From positions 1 to 29,816 of the IMG/VR virus record IMGVR_UViG_3300022602_000303: a DNA stretch of 29,816 nt. One strand, 5' to 3'. The notes under the pieces are model-generated. The model did no database searches. It saw nothing but the letters and a program-made list of their open reading frames with translations, and was not told where the DNA came from. Origin of the DNA: a virus. The position numbers were made by a program, and so were the translations under genes. Positions 1 through 10,800 of the stretch are shown here, piece by piece. Every line of letters starts with the position of its first letter. Positions within the stretch are counted from its first letter, which is position 1.

Positions 1-3000
1 TTGCAAGACGTTGAATGTTAATATAGAATCATTGTTAAATTCAACAGTACTAATTGTTGCGCCAAGTGAGACTGGATCCAAACCTTTAGTCGATGTTACA
101 TCTACGAACGCATAAGTTGTTACATTATAAAATTCATAAGTGCCTGCACCTTGTGTAATAAAATTCTGAATTGCGCCAGTGAAATCAACAACAGTAATTT
201 GATAAGAGCTATTCACAAAATTAATTGCGCCAATATAACTACCTGTAGGTACGCCTGAGCCAACTATCAACTGTCCTATTGCAAGATTTGAATTGCTAGT
301 TACAAAAAATACGTTAGATCCAGGTGCGCCGCCTGACAAGAATGATTTAGAAGTTACTAATACGTTAACAGATGTTAGTCCGGTATTGTAAATGTTGAAT
401 ACAAATGAATATCTAGTTCCGCCAACAGTTGCATAACCTACACCGTTAGTTTCTTTAGGAATAGATAGCAACGGTATTGATGTAGATGATATGTTGTAAA
501 TGGAATTAGAAGCAGGTCCTGTCGGTGGGAATAAAAGTCTAGTAATTACAGATTCAACTATTTGTCCATTATTCCATGCAGAATTACCAAATCTGTCTGT
601 TCCAGACAATGTCATGCCTGCGCTAACACCTTTAGTAGATGTTACATTTAAAATAATTCCACTACTATTAACGTCATCATAGATAGCAGTGACTTGCGGA
701 GTTGTTGCATAAGAAATTTTATAAACAACGCCTGTGTTAGTTGCATGACCTACCGCACTAATATAAATGTTGCTACTATCAAATATAATGTTAGATCCAA
801 AATTTTCACTAGAAATATTTGGACTCAATATAGAATCAACAAACTGATAAATGTTATTTGCATCTTTTCGATACAATGTAATAATACCGTTATTAGTTAT
901 GCCAGTAGAATACGGTGTTTGTGTTGGAGTCAAGTCTCCGATAGGAATGTAAAAAATTTCATTCCAGAAACCACTTAGCTGACTAGGAGTAGTTCCCATT
1001 GGAACTGCAAACAACGCTTTATAATACGCATTATTGTATGATACAATATCTCCAAGAACATAAGATACGATTGCAGAATATGTTCCTTTAAAGTACGTAC
1101 TACTATTGCTAACTGTAGGAGATCCAGTTGCCATCCATGTGCCGTCTGGGCTAAATGCAATAACTGATACTGGAGTCAGTGAACTAGACACCGTGACATT
1201 ATTAACAGGTGGTTGAAGAATTTGGCGTTGTGTCCAAGGTATTGCTGGAGAAATTTTATCATATATAGCAAACTTAGTAGTGCCAATTGATACAGCCGCT
1301 TCAGTTCCAATCTTATTGATTGCAACAACATTGCCAAAGTTTAATAAACTTTGAGGAGTCGATGCGTTAAGTGTAGTGGCTGAATATACAGGATTATAAA
1401 TCCAACTTGCCCACGATCCATTGCCGGCATCATCTGTCCAGACAAAATTGCCTGATTGCAATTTTTGTGGAAGAATTTGATCGATAGTATCAATAGATGC
1501 AGTACGTTGTGATACTAGTGCATACACAACTAAATTCTGTTGTTGAGTAAACGGATTAGGAACTTTAACACCTGGTGCTGAAATCGTGAATGAATTTAAA
1601 TTTACACTTGTTATTTGATAGAATCCATCAAGAACGTCTACTTGTGCAAGTCCTACATAAGATCCTACTGGCAAATCAATACTGTCTTGAGTGGTAACTG
1701 TTATTACATCTTTAGCAGAAGTAACATTAGTTACACGAATTTTTACGTCAGTGAATCTATACACATTCCAACTTGTTGGACCGTCGAATGAGCACCAGAA
1801 GTAAGATCCTTCAGTTACTTGAGAAATATCTATCTGTACTGTGCCGGTTCCTGTGCCGTTGCCGGTAGCTACAAATGTAGATCCAACTGTATTTTTACTT
1901 GCACCAATGCTTGTAAAATCTGTTGTGCCTGTTGTTATAATTTTATAGCCAATGCCCACAACTATTTCAGTCGCTGGTTGGCTAACTAAGTCAGCAAGGC
2001 TTCCAATACTAGAAAATACATCTGAAGAATTTACATAGCCTGCATCTCTTAAATATTGATTTGTCTCAGATAACACAGGGAACGGTTTCGAACTGTATCC
2101 TTTAGGTGCTACATATAAATCAGATGGTACTTGTTGAATAATAAAAGGGTTGATTGTCTTATCTATCTTACCAACAAGTACAGTTCCTTGAGGATTATTT
2201 AAAAATTGTCCTTGATTTAAAGTAAACTCTACATCTTCGAATGCGTTTGATGCTCCGTATTGTCCTACACGGATAGCCCATTCTTCGTAGAAGGTTAAAC
2301 TTTCTTTGTTTTCACTATTCAATACACCAAACAAATGATTCAATACATTTTGTGTTCCTTTTTCACGAATCATTCCTTGATAGAATTTAAATTCGCTAAC
2401 TGGATCTTGAATAATATTTTCTAAATATTGACGCTTTTGATATCCAATCAAATGCTGTGCCATAGTCTGTTGGGCAGTATTAAAACTATCAACATCTAAG
2501 CTATAAAAATCTACAAACTGTGTTGCAATATTTGTCCAGTTAGGTAAAATTTGTGGAGTAGGTTTTGAAGGAAGTTTGACCCAGCTTGTATTTGTAAAGA
2601 CTGGAGCACCTGCAATAAAGTCATTTGCACTATAATAGTAGCTTTGGAAACTTACTACATCTCCTACATTGTAATCTTGCCAAGGTTGCCAAGCATTGAT
2701 ATTAGCAGAATCAAAAACAAATCCTGGAATGTCTAGTCCGCCGTACCATCCATTGGTTACATATCCGGATATCTTTAAACGTTCTCTTCTATAACCACTT
2801 GTAGGATTATAGATAAGGTCATTGAATATTGTATTGTTGTCGATTATAATTACATGTTCGTTTTGTACTAGATAAAAACTAGCACCATAGATTCCATCAT
2901 TAGTTTTTGAAGTGTATGTAACTGAATTACCTACACGATAGCTATCAAGTGTGGATACTTCAAATGGAGTACCATCGACTTTAAAGATTTCATAAGGATT

Positions 3001-6000
3001 GAAACTGTTTGTTATACTATCGACTACAGTTAGATTTGTAATAAAGTTAATTGCATTAGCACTTGGGCTAAGACTTATTACACTACTACCAACATTGCTT
3101 AGTCCTGGTAATAAATTCCACTTGGTAAAATCAAATTCATCAGTCGCTGGTAAATTATACAGCGCACTATAGTAATCGCCATCGTATCTTACAATCGAGC
3201 TGTAGCTATATTTCTGGTTTGGTTGCCAATCACTCCACTTGTCTTGTCCTGTAGACCAATTTTGTGTTGTCCAGAATAAGAATTCCTTGGCACTAGTTTC
3301 CCAGTTTGATACAGTATGATAATTGTTATTATAACTATCAAATACAAAACCTTGAGATTTTAAATATTCTCCATAGCCTAGCAAGAAATCAACTACTTCC
3401 TGGGCAGTTGCAAACAATGTACCGTATGGTACATTTATCGCTTCGGTTGTATCCCATGCAGTTCTTAATGATGCACTTGTACCACCTTGCATTGGTAGCG
3501 ATGGTAATGCTGTAAAATATGTTGCATCAAATGTAGGTCCTGATGTAACATTTGAAGTTGCACGATAATATATACCGTTGTTTAATACCACGGTTCCTGG
3601 TGTGTATTGTTGAGCAGATGCCCAGTTAACATAACTTTCAGAAATTCCGCCTACATTAATTGTAGTACCGGTACTGGTATATTGATAATATTTGAAGTAT
3701 GGTTGTGTAATACTGTAACCTTTAACTTCAAATCCTGTAGATACCTTCGTGATAATAACGCCACTGTATGTTAACTTTTCAACAGAGCTAGATTTATTTA
3801 AAAATACTTTATAGTTTTCAGCAGGAATAAAAACATTACCTGTGCTATTAGGAGTCTTAGATTCTAATAATAAATTAAATTGATCTTGATTTGTAAACGC
3901 ACCAACTCTATAACTTAATTGTATATCAATAGATTTTAAATCAGATTCATAAAAATTGTAAGCGGCAACATCGTTACTAAAGATATAATTAAAAATTAAA
4001 TCTACAATATAGTTTACTAAGCCAGCAGTTTGTACTCGTGTACTACTAGAATAAACACTTGGCAATACTACATCAGCTGGTCTAATACGTAATCCAGTAT
4101 CTGCATAAATTAACTGTCCTGCAACGTTTCTAACAACACGGCTTCTGTCTAATAAAGTGCCAAATGCATACGCAGGTTTTAACAATATTGCAGTAGCAAT
4201 AACACTAAATGAATAATAACTACTACGGCGCCATGCATTTTCAACTGGGCTTATGTCACCAAATACAAAATTGTTATTAATGCTAGGCTGTACAGAACCT
4301 GTAGCTAATCCAGAATCCAATGGGCTTATCAAGTTTCCAGATTCATCTACTGGTAGATGATTTAACAAGAATGGACGAATGAAATTAGCGTTCACTACTG
4401 CTGGCATGCCTGGCTCACGGATGACACCGTTTGCAAGGTCAGTCCACATAGGAATATTATCGCTAGTATATGGAGCAGGGCCATACAAGTCAGTCCACCA
4501 ACTTGGTTCAATACTAAATCCTAACATCTCCCAAGGAGTTAAGTTCGGACGGTCTGTATCTAATAACCAACGGTATACACCTCTCCAGTAACCTGGTAGT
4601 GCTGTCCCGTCTGGTGCTGTGTTAAGTGAAAAGTTAAATGTAAAACTATTAGTTCTATCATAATTCAATGGAGTAGTTAGATCTTTTCCAACTAAGCCAA
4701 CCCAGTTATAAAAATTAGGACTTAATACACTATTAAATTCGGACACAGAGTAATCAGTCTTACGAGCATAACTAGGAATAATTTCTTTAATATCAAAAAT
4801 ATCAGTGTCGTATTTTACTTTTATATTATTAAAAATTCGTTTTTCTAATTCTAAAATTAAGTCATCTCTATAATCGTTATAAGCCGCAATGATACTACCA
4901 TCGTGCCCTTGAATAACGTTTACCGGATTTACTAAAGAAGTATCTAGGTATAATTGAGGAACAAAAGACGGCCACATTCCTAACTTAGTAGGAGTTGCTG
5001 GAACAAAACTTCCGTCTGTGCTTTCATATTCATAGATAGTAATAGAATCGTTATTTGCTAACGCTACACTAGAATTGATTATTACAAATCCTTGTGGGCT
5101 AAATGTATAGTCTCGACCATACACCATTTGAACGCCGTTATGATATACACCGACTGCTTTATTGCTTAGTACATCTAATGAAAATACAGCAGACAACGGA
5201 TAATTTTTAATTCTATAATCTACAACTGTAAGAGTTGCTACCGTAGCAGGGCCGTACGGCACCATGTCACTAAGATAATATGGAGCAACTTTTGGCTTAC
5301 TAGCATTAATTTGTTGAAGAATTATATCTACTAATTTTACAGGATCTCCATGCACACCTAAATTGCTAGCAGTAGTTAAGAATAATCTTTTAAAATTGTT
5401 ATAATCGTTTCTGCTTTGTTCTAATGCTTTTATAATGTTGTTAGATTCAGATGTTAAATGATAAACTGCAAGACTTAATGGACCACTATGTTGTACAAAT
5501 TTAGTTCCGTATGGAGTTACATTTCCCGAATCTCTCAAAGCGGTAGAATCAGGATCTATATTTTCCATGATAGTGTTCAAATGGTCTGCAACTTCTCCTA
5601 AGGTAAAGCTACCTATCACATCGTTAAGCGGATTGTTTTGCAAGTTAAGCGGTATTTCATAAAACCCGTTGCTATTAACTGGTTGAGCGGTAAACGCTTT
5701 AATTGTCAATATATCTGTCAATTGAATAGATGTGTCTAGTACTACTTGATAATACGTAGTCGTTTTTACTACAGAGTAAGAATCACTGTCTAAGAAAATA
5801 CCATTTACATAAATTTTGATTGTTAAATCTGAAAGATTATTAATATCATCAAAAATATCAATATTAAAATTATTTGTTAATCCTGAATTGTCATATATTC
5901 TAACAGCCGCTTGCACAACTGGCGTTATACATTTTTGCCAACCGTTAACATAAACTGTGTTTTTATTATAGTCTAAGCTAGACAAATATCCAATATCGAT

Positions 6001-7896
6001 ATTCTGTGTTTCAAGTATTGCAGATTTTTTATATGAAAAAGTATCAGTTACTAGATTAAAATTAAAAACGATATCTCCAATATTGTTTACATTAAGATAT
6101 GTTAATGGAAATCCTAAAACAGTATCGTTGAATCCAGCTGAAGCATTTGGTAAACTTCCTGGATAAGAGAATATAGCAGTACCTTTAAAAGTAGTACCCA
6201 CATAAACAGATGAATCACCAAAGCTAGTACCTGTATTGTCTACAACATCAAACATTGGAGGTTGGTTAACTTTAGTTTTTAATTGGCCTTGATTCCACTT
6301 AGATCCATCATACCAATACATTGTTCCTTGGTTAGTAATACCTTGCTTAACCAACACAACTTGATTTAAAAATGGTTCGGCATATTCTACTAAGTGAAGT
6401 TGCTTGCTACCAGAAGTTAAATGTTTTACATCAACATATTGTACTTGAAATATTTTGTTTTGTACTAACGGATCTGTTTCGTTAGTGAATAGCACTAACA
6501 TACCTGGAGTTAGTTGAACACCATCTACGTTATAACCTGAACTACCTTCGATGGTCAAAAACGCATCTACAGTAAAATCATCCACTAAATCAATATCTAA
6601 ATTAGATACCGTACCTAAATTAAATAATTTTAAATCAGCTTGAAATTCAATAATAGGTCTTTTAGCTCTAACAGTTTGATCCAACGATGCAACAGCATTA
6701 TTATAAGTTGCGCTGGCATTAATTACATCCTTATGGAACCAACGATTGTATCGAGACCAAGGATTTCTATCTTGGCTTGCTCTGTTTATAACAATGTAAT
6801 CTACTTGACCAGCAAAGCCAGCCGCAGTATCAAATGGTTCTGCATCAAATGGTACACTTTCAAACTCTATTTCGGTATTTGTAGTATAAGAGCTAATAAT
6901 TTCTAAAGACGATGCAGGTACTAATTTAATAGCAGTGCCTACGCCTTCAACGTAATATTCGCCAACAGCATATTTAGACGGAGTTACATTTCCGGCAAAC
7001 GTTAATTTCATGCCGTTACTAAGAGCAGTGCCACCTGGCAATGTATATTTTGATTTTCCTAAGATTTCTGCTTCAACACTAATACTTGTATCATCTAAAG
7101 AAGAATAAATTTGAATCATGCCGCCTAAGTTAACGTCATTTTCACTTTGATAATACAAAATTTCTGGAGCATCTATAGGAATAGTAAATGTAATAGAACC
7201 AGATTCAACTCCGTAGTTGTCTACAGCATTAAGAAATACATAACGATCATTTACGCCAGTGCTTCTTGCTGTTTTGATACTAAATGGATTACCTGGACTA
7301 TTGATTGAAAAGGTATATGTTTGTCCTTTATACAATTTTAAAACAGGATTTGGAGTGAATCCATTAGGAGTAAACACGTATTGATTGTTCGATCCTTCTT
7401 GTTGTAGTTCTACAGAATAGGTACTGATAATTGCTTGCTTATCACCATATACTGTAATTGTATCAGGACCATATGGTAGCCAATAGTAATTTTGAAAGTT
7501 AATGAACTTATCCCATTCGATATGCGGATCCCAGCTATAAAATTCTTGGCTGTTTAAACGAGCATGGTTACTAGTGTTGCCACCAAATACTCCAATCTGA
7601 TTAGTGTAATCAAGATAATCTTTAAAAAATGTTACATTTCCTAAAGTGTCAGTTATAGTTAATGCCGGTTCTAATTGATAATTTTGTCTAGTTTGATCGG
7701 CGGCTGGAACACAAATGTCTGTTCCTACGCTAGCCTTTGCGTTTTTACGACCAATATATCCGCTAGTTTTAGTTAATGTACCTGGTTGATAAAGTTGATC
7801 AACAGTACTTTGCAAGAACTTTTTGTTTGCGTTTGTTTGATAGATTTTTGGTAACAGATTGACGCTAAATCCGTTGTTGGTTGTTTTACCAGCCAT
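1..7896 (-). CDS. Giant modular virion structural protein (C-terminus outside window)
   Basis: An open frame without stops runs from ATG at 7896 to the left edge (2632 codons, incomplete). It follows gp6 by a one-base TAATG overlap and has a GGGAG ribosome site nine bases upstream, so it belongs to the baseplate operon. The N-terminus (NLLPKIYQTNANKKFLQST) resembles large structural proteins I recall from T4-like phages of aquatic bacteria. Visible modules are: a cupredoxin-like fold at about residues 176-263; four W..W..Y..GDVV..YYY carbohydrate-binding-like modules near residues 1422, 1552, 1734 and 2265; a glycine/threonine motif (GTTDFTSIGASKNTVGSTF) near 1980-2018, which is common in phage tail proteins; and FG-GAP/propeller-like repeats after about 2170. 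It takes the place of T4 gene 7/8-10 products, so a peripheral baseplate or fibre-attachment role is inferred. Exact homology to gp7 is not shown. Confidence 0.85.
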   Translation of the reverse strand, partial: MAGKTTNNGFSVNLLPKIYQTNANKKFLQSTVDQLYQPGTLTKTSGYIGRKNAKASVGTDICVPAADQTRQNYQLEPALTITDTLGNVTFFKDYLDYTNQIGVFGGNTSNHARLNSQEFYSWDPHIEWDKFINFQNYYWLPYGPDTITVYGDKQAIISTYSVELQQEGSNNQYVFTPNGFTPNPVLKLYKGQTYTFSINSPGNPFSIKTARSTGVNDRYVFLNAVDNYGVESGSITFTIPIDAPEILYYQSENDVNLGGMIQIYSSLDDTSISVEAEILGKSKYTLPGGTALSNGMKLTFAGNVTPSKYAVGEYYVEGVGTAIKLVPASSLEIISSYTTNTEIEFESVPFDAEPFDTAAGFAGQVDYIVINRASQDRNPWSRYNRWFHKDVINASATYNNAVASLDQTVRAKRPIIEFQADLKLFNLGTVSNLDIDLVDDFTVDAFLTIEGSSGYNVDGVQLTPGMLVLFTNETDPLVQNKIFQVQYVDVKHLTSGSKQLHLVEYAEPFLNQVVLVKQGITNQGTMYWYDGSKWNQGQLKTKVNQPPMFDVVDNTGTSFGDSSVYVGTTFKGTAIFSYPGSLPNASAGFNDTVLGFPLTYLNVNNIGDIVFNFNLVTDTFSYKKSAILETQNIDIGYLSSLDYNKNTVYVNGWQKCITPVVQAAVRIYDNSGLTNNFNIDIFDDINNLSDLTIKIYVNGIFLDSDSYSVVKTTTYYQVVLDTSIQLTDILTIKAFTAQPVNSNGFYEIPLNLQNNPLNDVIGSFTLGEVADHLNTIMENIDPDSTALRDSGNVTPYGTKFVQHSGPLSLAVYHLTSESNNIIKALEQSRNDYNNFKRLFLTTASNLGVHGDPVKLVDIILQQINASKPKVAPYYLSDMVPYGPATVATLTVVDYRIKNYPLSAVFSLDVLSNKAVGVYHNGVQMVYGRDYTFSPQGFVIINSSVALANNDSITIYEYESTDGSFVPATPTKLGMWPSFVPQLYLDTSLVNPVNVIQGHDGSIIAAYNDYRDDLILELEKRIFNNIKVKYDTDIFDIKEIIPSYARKTDYSVSEFNSVLSPNFYNWVGLVGKDLTTPLNYDRTNSFTFNFSLNTAPDGTALPGYWRGVYRWLLDTDRPNLTPWEMLGFSIEPSWWTDLYGPAPYTSDNIPMWTDLANGVIREPGMPAVVNANFIRPFLLNHLPVDESGNLISPLDSGLATGSVQPSINNNFVFGDISPVENAWRRSSYYSFSVIATAILLKPAYAFGTLLDRSRVVRNVAGQLIYADTGLRIRPADVVLPSVYSSSTRVQTAGLVNYIVDLIFNYIFSNDVAAYNFYESDLKSIDIQLSYRVGAFTNQDQFNLLLESKTPNSTGNVFIPAENYKVFLNKSSSVEKLTYSGVIITKVSTGFEVKGYSITQPYFKYYQYTSTGTTINVGGISESYVNWASAQQYTPGTVVLNNGIYYRATSNVTSGPTFDATYFTALPSLPMQGGTSASLRTAWDTTEAINVPYGTLFATAQEVVDFLLGYGEYLKSQGFVFDSYNNNYHTVSNWETSAKEFLFWTTQNWSTGQDKWSDWQPNQKYSYSSIVRYDGDYYSALYNLPATDEFDFTKWNLLPGLSNVGSSVISLSPSANAINFITNLTVVDSITNSFNPYEIFKVDGTPFEVSTLDSYRVGNSVTYTSKTNDGIYGASFYLVQNEHVIIIDNNTIFNDLIYNPTSGYRRERLKISGYVTNGWYGGLDIPGFVFDSANINAWQPWQDYNVGDVVSFQSYYYSANDFIAGAPVFTNTSWVKLPSKPTPQILPNWTNIATQFVDFYSLDVDSFNTAQQTMAQHLIGYQKRQYLENIIQDPVSEFKFYQGMIREKGTQNVLNHLFGVLNSENKESLTFYEEWAIRVGQYGASNAFEDVEFTLNQGQFLNNPQGTVLVGKIDKTINPFIIQQVPSDLYVAPKGYSSKPFPVLSETNQYLRDAGYVNSSDVFSSIGSLADLVSQPATEIVVGIGYKIITTGTTDFTSIGASKNTVGSTFVATGNGTGTGTVQIDISQVTEGSYFWCSFDGPTSWNVYRFTDVKIRVTNVTSAKDVITVTTQDSIDLPVGSYVGLAQVDVLDGFYQITSVNLNSFTISAPGVKVPNPFTQQQNLVVYALVSQRTASIDTIDQILPQKLQSGNFVWTDDAGNGSWASWIYNPVYSATTLNASTPQSLLNFGNVVAINKIGTEAAVSIGTTKFAIYDKISPAIPWTQRQILQPPVNNVTVSSSLTPVSVIAFSPDGTWMATGSPTVSNSSTYFKGTYSAIVSYVLGDIVSYNNAYYKALFAVPMGTTPSQLSGFWNEIFYIPIGDLTPTQTPYSTGITNNGIITLYRKDANNIYQFVDSILSPNISSENFGSNIIFDSSNIYISAVGHATNTGVVYKISYATTPQVTAIYDDVNSSGIILNVTSTKGVSAGMTLSGTDRFGNSAWNNGQIVESVITRLLFPPTGPASNSIYNISSTSIPLLSIPKETNGVGYATVGGTRYSFVFNIYNTGLTSVNVLVTSKSFLSGGAPGSNVFFVTSNSNLAIGQLIVGSGVPTGSYIGAINFVNSSYQITVVDFTGAIQNFITQGAGTYEFYNVTTYAFVDVTSTKGLDPVSLGATISTVEFNNDSILTFNVLQ

Positions 7897-10800
7897 TAAC
7901 TATTACTCCCGAATGCTGTGCTGTTTACAGTTTGTGTGCTTGAAAGATTATTAATCGATGTCGATGTTACAGTTTTTAAATTACTACTTGTAAATGCATC
8001 AACAATAACAATGTTACTAGTAGTTGCACAACTAATTAAAATTTGATTACTTGGACATGTTATTTCAAATAAATTTCCAAAGAATAATCCTGGTTTAGTT
8101 GGAACTATTGCAAAGTTAATAACGTCAGGAGATAACTGATTAATAACATAAGTGCTTAATTCACTAAAATAGAATGTGTCGCCAAAATTCCAGTTGTCTA
8201 AACTGAAGAATGTATTGATAGCTGTTAAAATTCTTGCCTGAACATCTGCATTGGAAACAGAGCTGTTAGGATTAATCATAACATTAAATGTGGCTTGCAG
8301 ATTAGTATCTGCTTGAGATCCGAACAATAATTTATAACTCACAGGATGATAAACAATTTCATCTGAGATTGATTTAATTAAATTTAAATTGCTAGACAAT
8401 AAAGAATTTAGCTGGTCAGAACTTGGAGGTAACGGTTCTGTTCCACCTGAAGATACCCATTGTCTAAATGCAGTATCGTAATCTTTAGTCAATACATAGA
8501 TATCTACAATATTACTTGATCCAGGATCAATTCTGCTGTCATAATCTGCACTATGCACATATTGGAATTTTAATCCGCCACGGCCAAGGTACACTTGATA
8601 ATCTAATGATGGTACAAATTTATTAACTGCTGATAAACTTAATTTAAAGACACTAGCAGTATCTATAAAATAAAAATATGTTCCGTCAGAATAATTGCCA
8701 AGTGATCCTACACTAGTTTGACTTGGTAAAATTATAACTGGACCAGTTAATGGGTTGTTACTAATGTATTGATAATCTTCTTGACCTGATGATATAGTAT
8801 AGAGTTGTTCAACAATATATTTACTAGTAACATTAGTTGCTGGATTAACAATATCTAAAAATAACTGTGGATTATCTACAATACCACTGCCAGATGAATC
8901 AGCAAAAGTTATAACAATTTTTGTTGGATCGATATATCCGTCGGCGCCTACATATTCAGATGTAATTTGCCAAGTTAAATCCTGAGTGAACGGAATCAAT
9001 TGATCCGGTTGAGTATTAACACTAAGAACTTTAATCGTATCTAATACAATAGACGATGTAGTTGAGTCATAAATTTTTGTATTAGAATCAAAATAGAATG
9101 TTAATTCGCTGTCGCTTTCAAATACATAACGTAGTTTTCTTGTAGAAATAGTGTACTGAATTGTGTCAGATGTAAAGATTAGCATCCAACTTGAATCTAA
9201 TTGTAAGTTTGTAGAATCTCCTTGATTCGCCAAATCAAATGCTTCTACGATATTAAGGTTGTTTGCAAATATAATTTGCCAAGATTCCGAAATTGCATCA
9301 TATCGTAGACCAAAATTTTCATTAGATTGAATAAGATCAATCATAGTAGTAATTACCGACGAGCCTATTGACGTATTAAATGCTGGAATAATCTGAGTGG
9401 CAATCGCAGTTGATGGGATTACTTTGTTTAAAATGATTGTGCCAAAGCCTGTAGCAGATACAGTACCAGTATTACTATTACCAGTGCCGTCACCATATAC
9501 AGACACAACTTGTGCCCAGATATAACTTGCAGAATTTGGAACGGTTGCCGTGCCTACTGCTAGTTTATTAGTAAGTGTATTAAAATAGTAGCCTGTTGGA
9601 GCAACAAACTTAACTAATGCTCCTGGGGTTACATATTTTAGATCAGTTTGTGTTGCCGAGCCAACTTTAAAAGGAGTTGCTTCGCCTGGAACACTTAAGA
9701 ATCCACTTACTGTATTGCTATCTTTAGTTACACTAACCCATGCAACGTTTAAGCTAACGCTTAGATAGTCTAAAAAATTATTGTAATAAAAATTTCTTAA
9801 ATCAGGAGTTTGTAAAATATCATAAACTGTATTTGTAATTACTCCTTCAATATCTAATTCAGTAACGTAGGTAAAGTTAACAGAATCTGTGTAAACTTCT
9901 TGATACAAAATACCATCGTCGGCAAATAAATTAGTACTACTGTATTTTCCAGTAGGATCAACTAAATCAAAATAACGACTAATACCGCTACTGGATCTGT
10001 TAATTGCTTTTACTTTCAACACTTGAAGACTAGCAGTTAATGGACTAATATTATAATCCTCACCGGTAATCATTCTGTTTTGAGTATAATAAGTTTGAGG
10101 TGCGTTTGTTTTAACACTAGTGTTTGATTCAGTAGGAGTACTGTTAGTAACGCTAGTGGCAAGACTTAAACTTACTGTCAGTGTTTCAATTTGATTGCTT
10201 GCACTAGTATACGGAATGTTAAAAAGAATATTAACCATATCACTAGGATTGATTGTATATGTTAATCCGTTACTAACACGATAATACAATAAGAAATTGC
10301 CTTGTGGCAATTGACCAAATGTACCGTCAGAGAAATTTAAACTAATGGCATCATTAGCTCGAGTAATTACACTATAAATTGTTTGCAATGTACTATTCAA
10401 ACTATTATAGATAATGTTGTTACCTGATGTTGAAGGAACTTGTGTCCATAGTGTATCTTCTAATCCTGTTTGTTGGCTTAGAGCGTATAACCATACGTCT
10501 TCATTATTAATACCTTGGGTACCAATATCAATTTGTTGATTACTTGTAGGAGTTGTAACTGAGAACGTTGCAGTATTCAGTGTACCTTGTGTAAAATTAA
10601 AAAAGAAGCCAGTGCCTGGACTGCTTGCGCCGTGGCCATCATCACTGTATACACACGCAATACTATTTGCTACCTTAGGAGGTTCTTCGTAAACAAACGT
10701 TTGATTCTTAAAAGTAGTACTAGTAATTTCAAAATTCATGCTACGGCCGGCTACGGTTTTTGTAAAAGCATAAACAGGAACGTTTGTATTTGAAGCATTA

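Noticed and set aside
694-978. Plus-strand open frame of 94 codons
   Set aside because: It lies wholly inside the minus-strand giant gene, in the codon-aligned opposite frame, and has no ribosome site or family-like sequence. Other plus-strand frames in 1-16965 were dismissed for the same reason.
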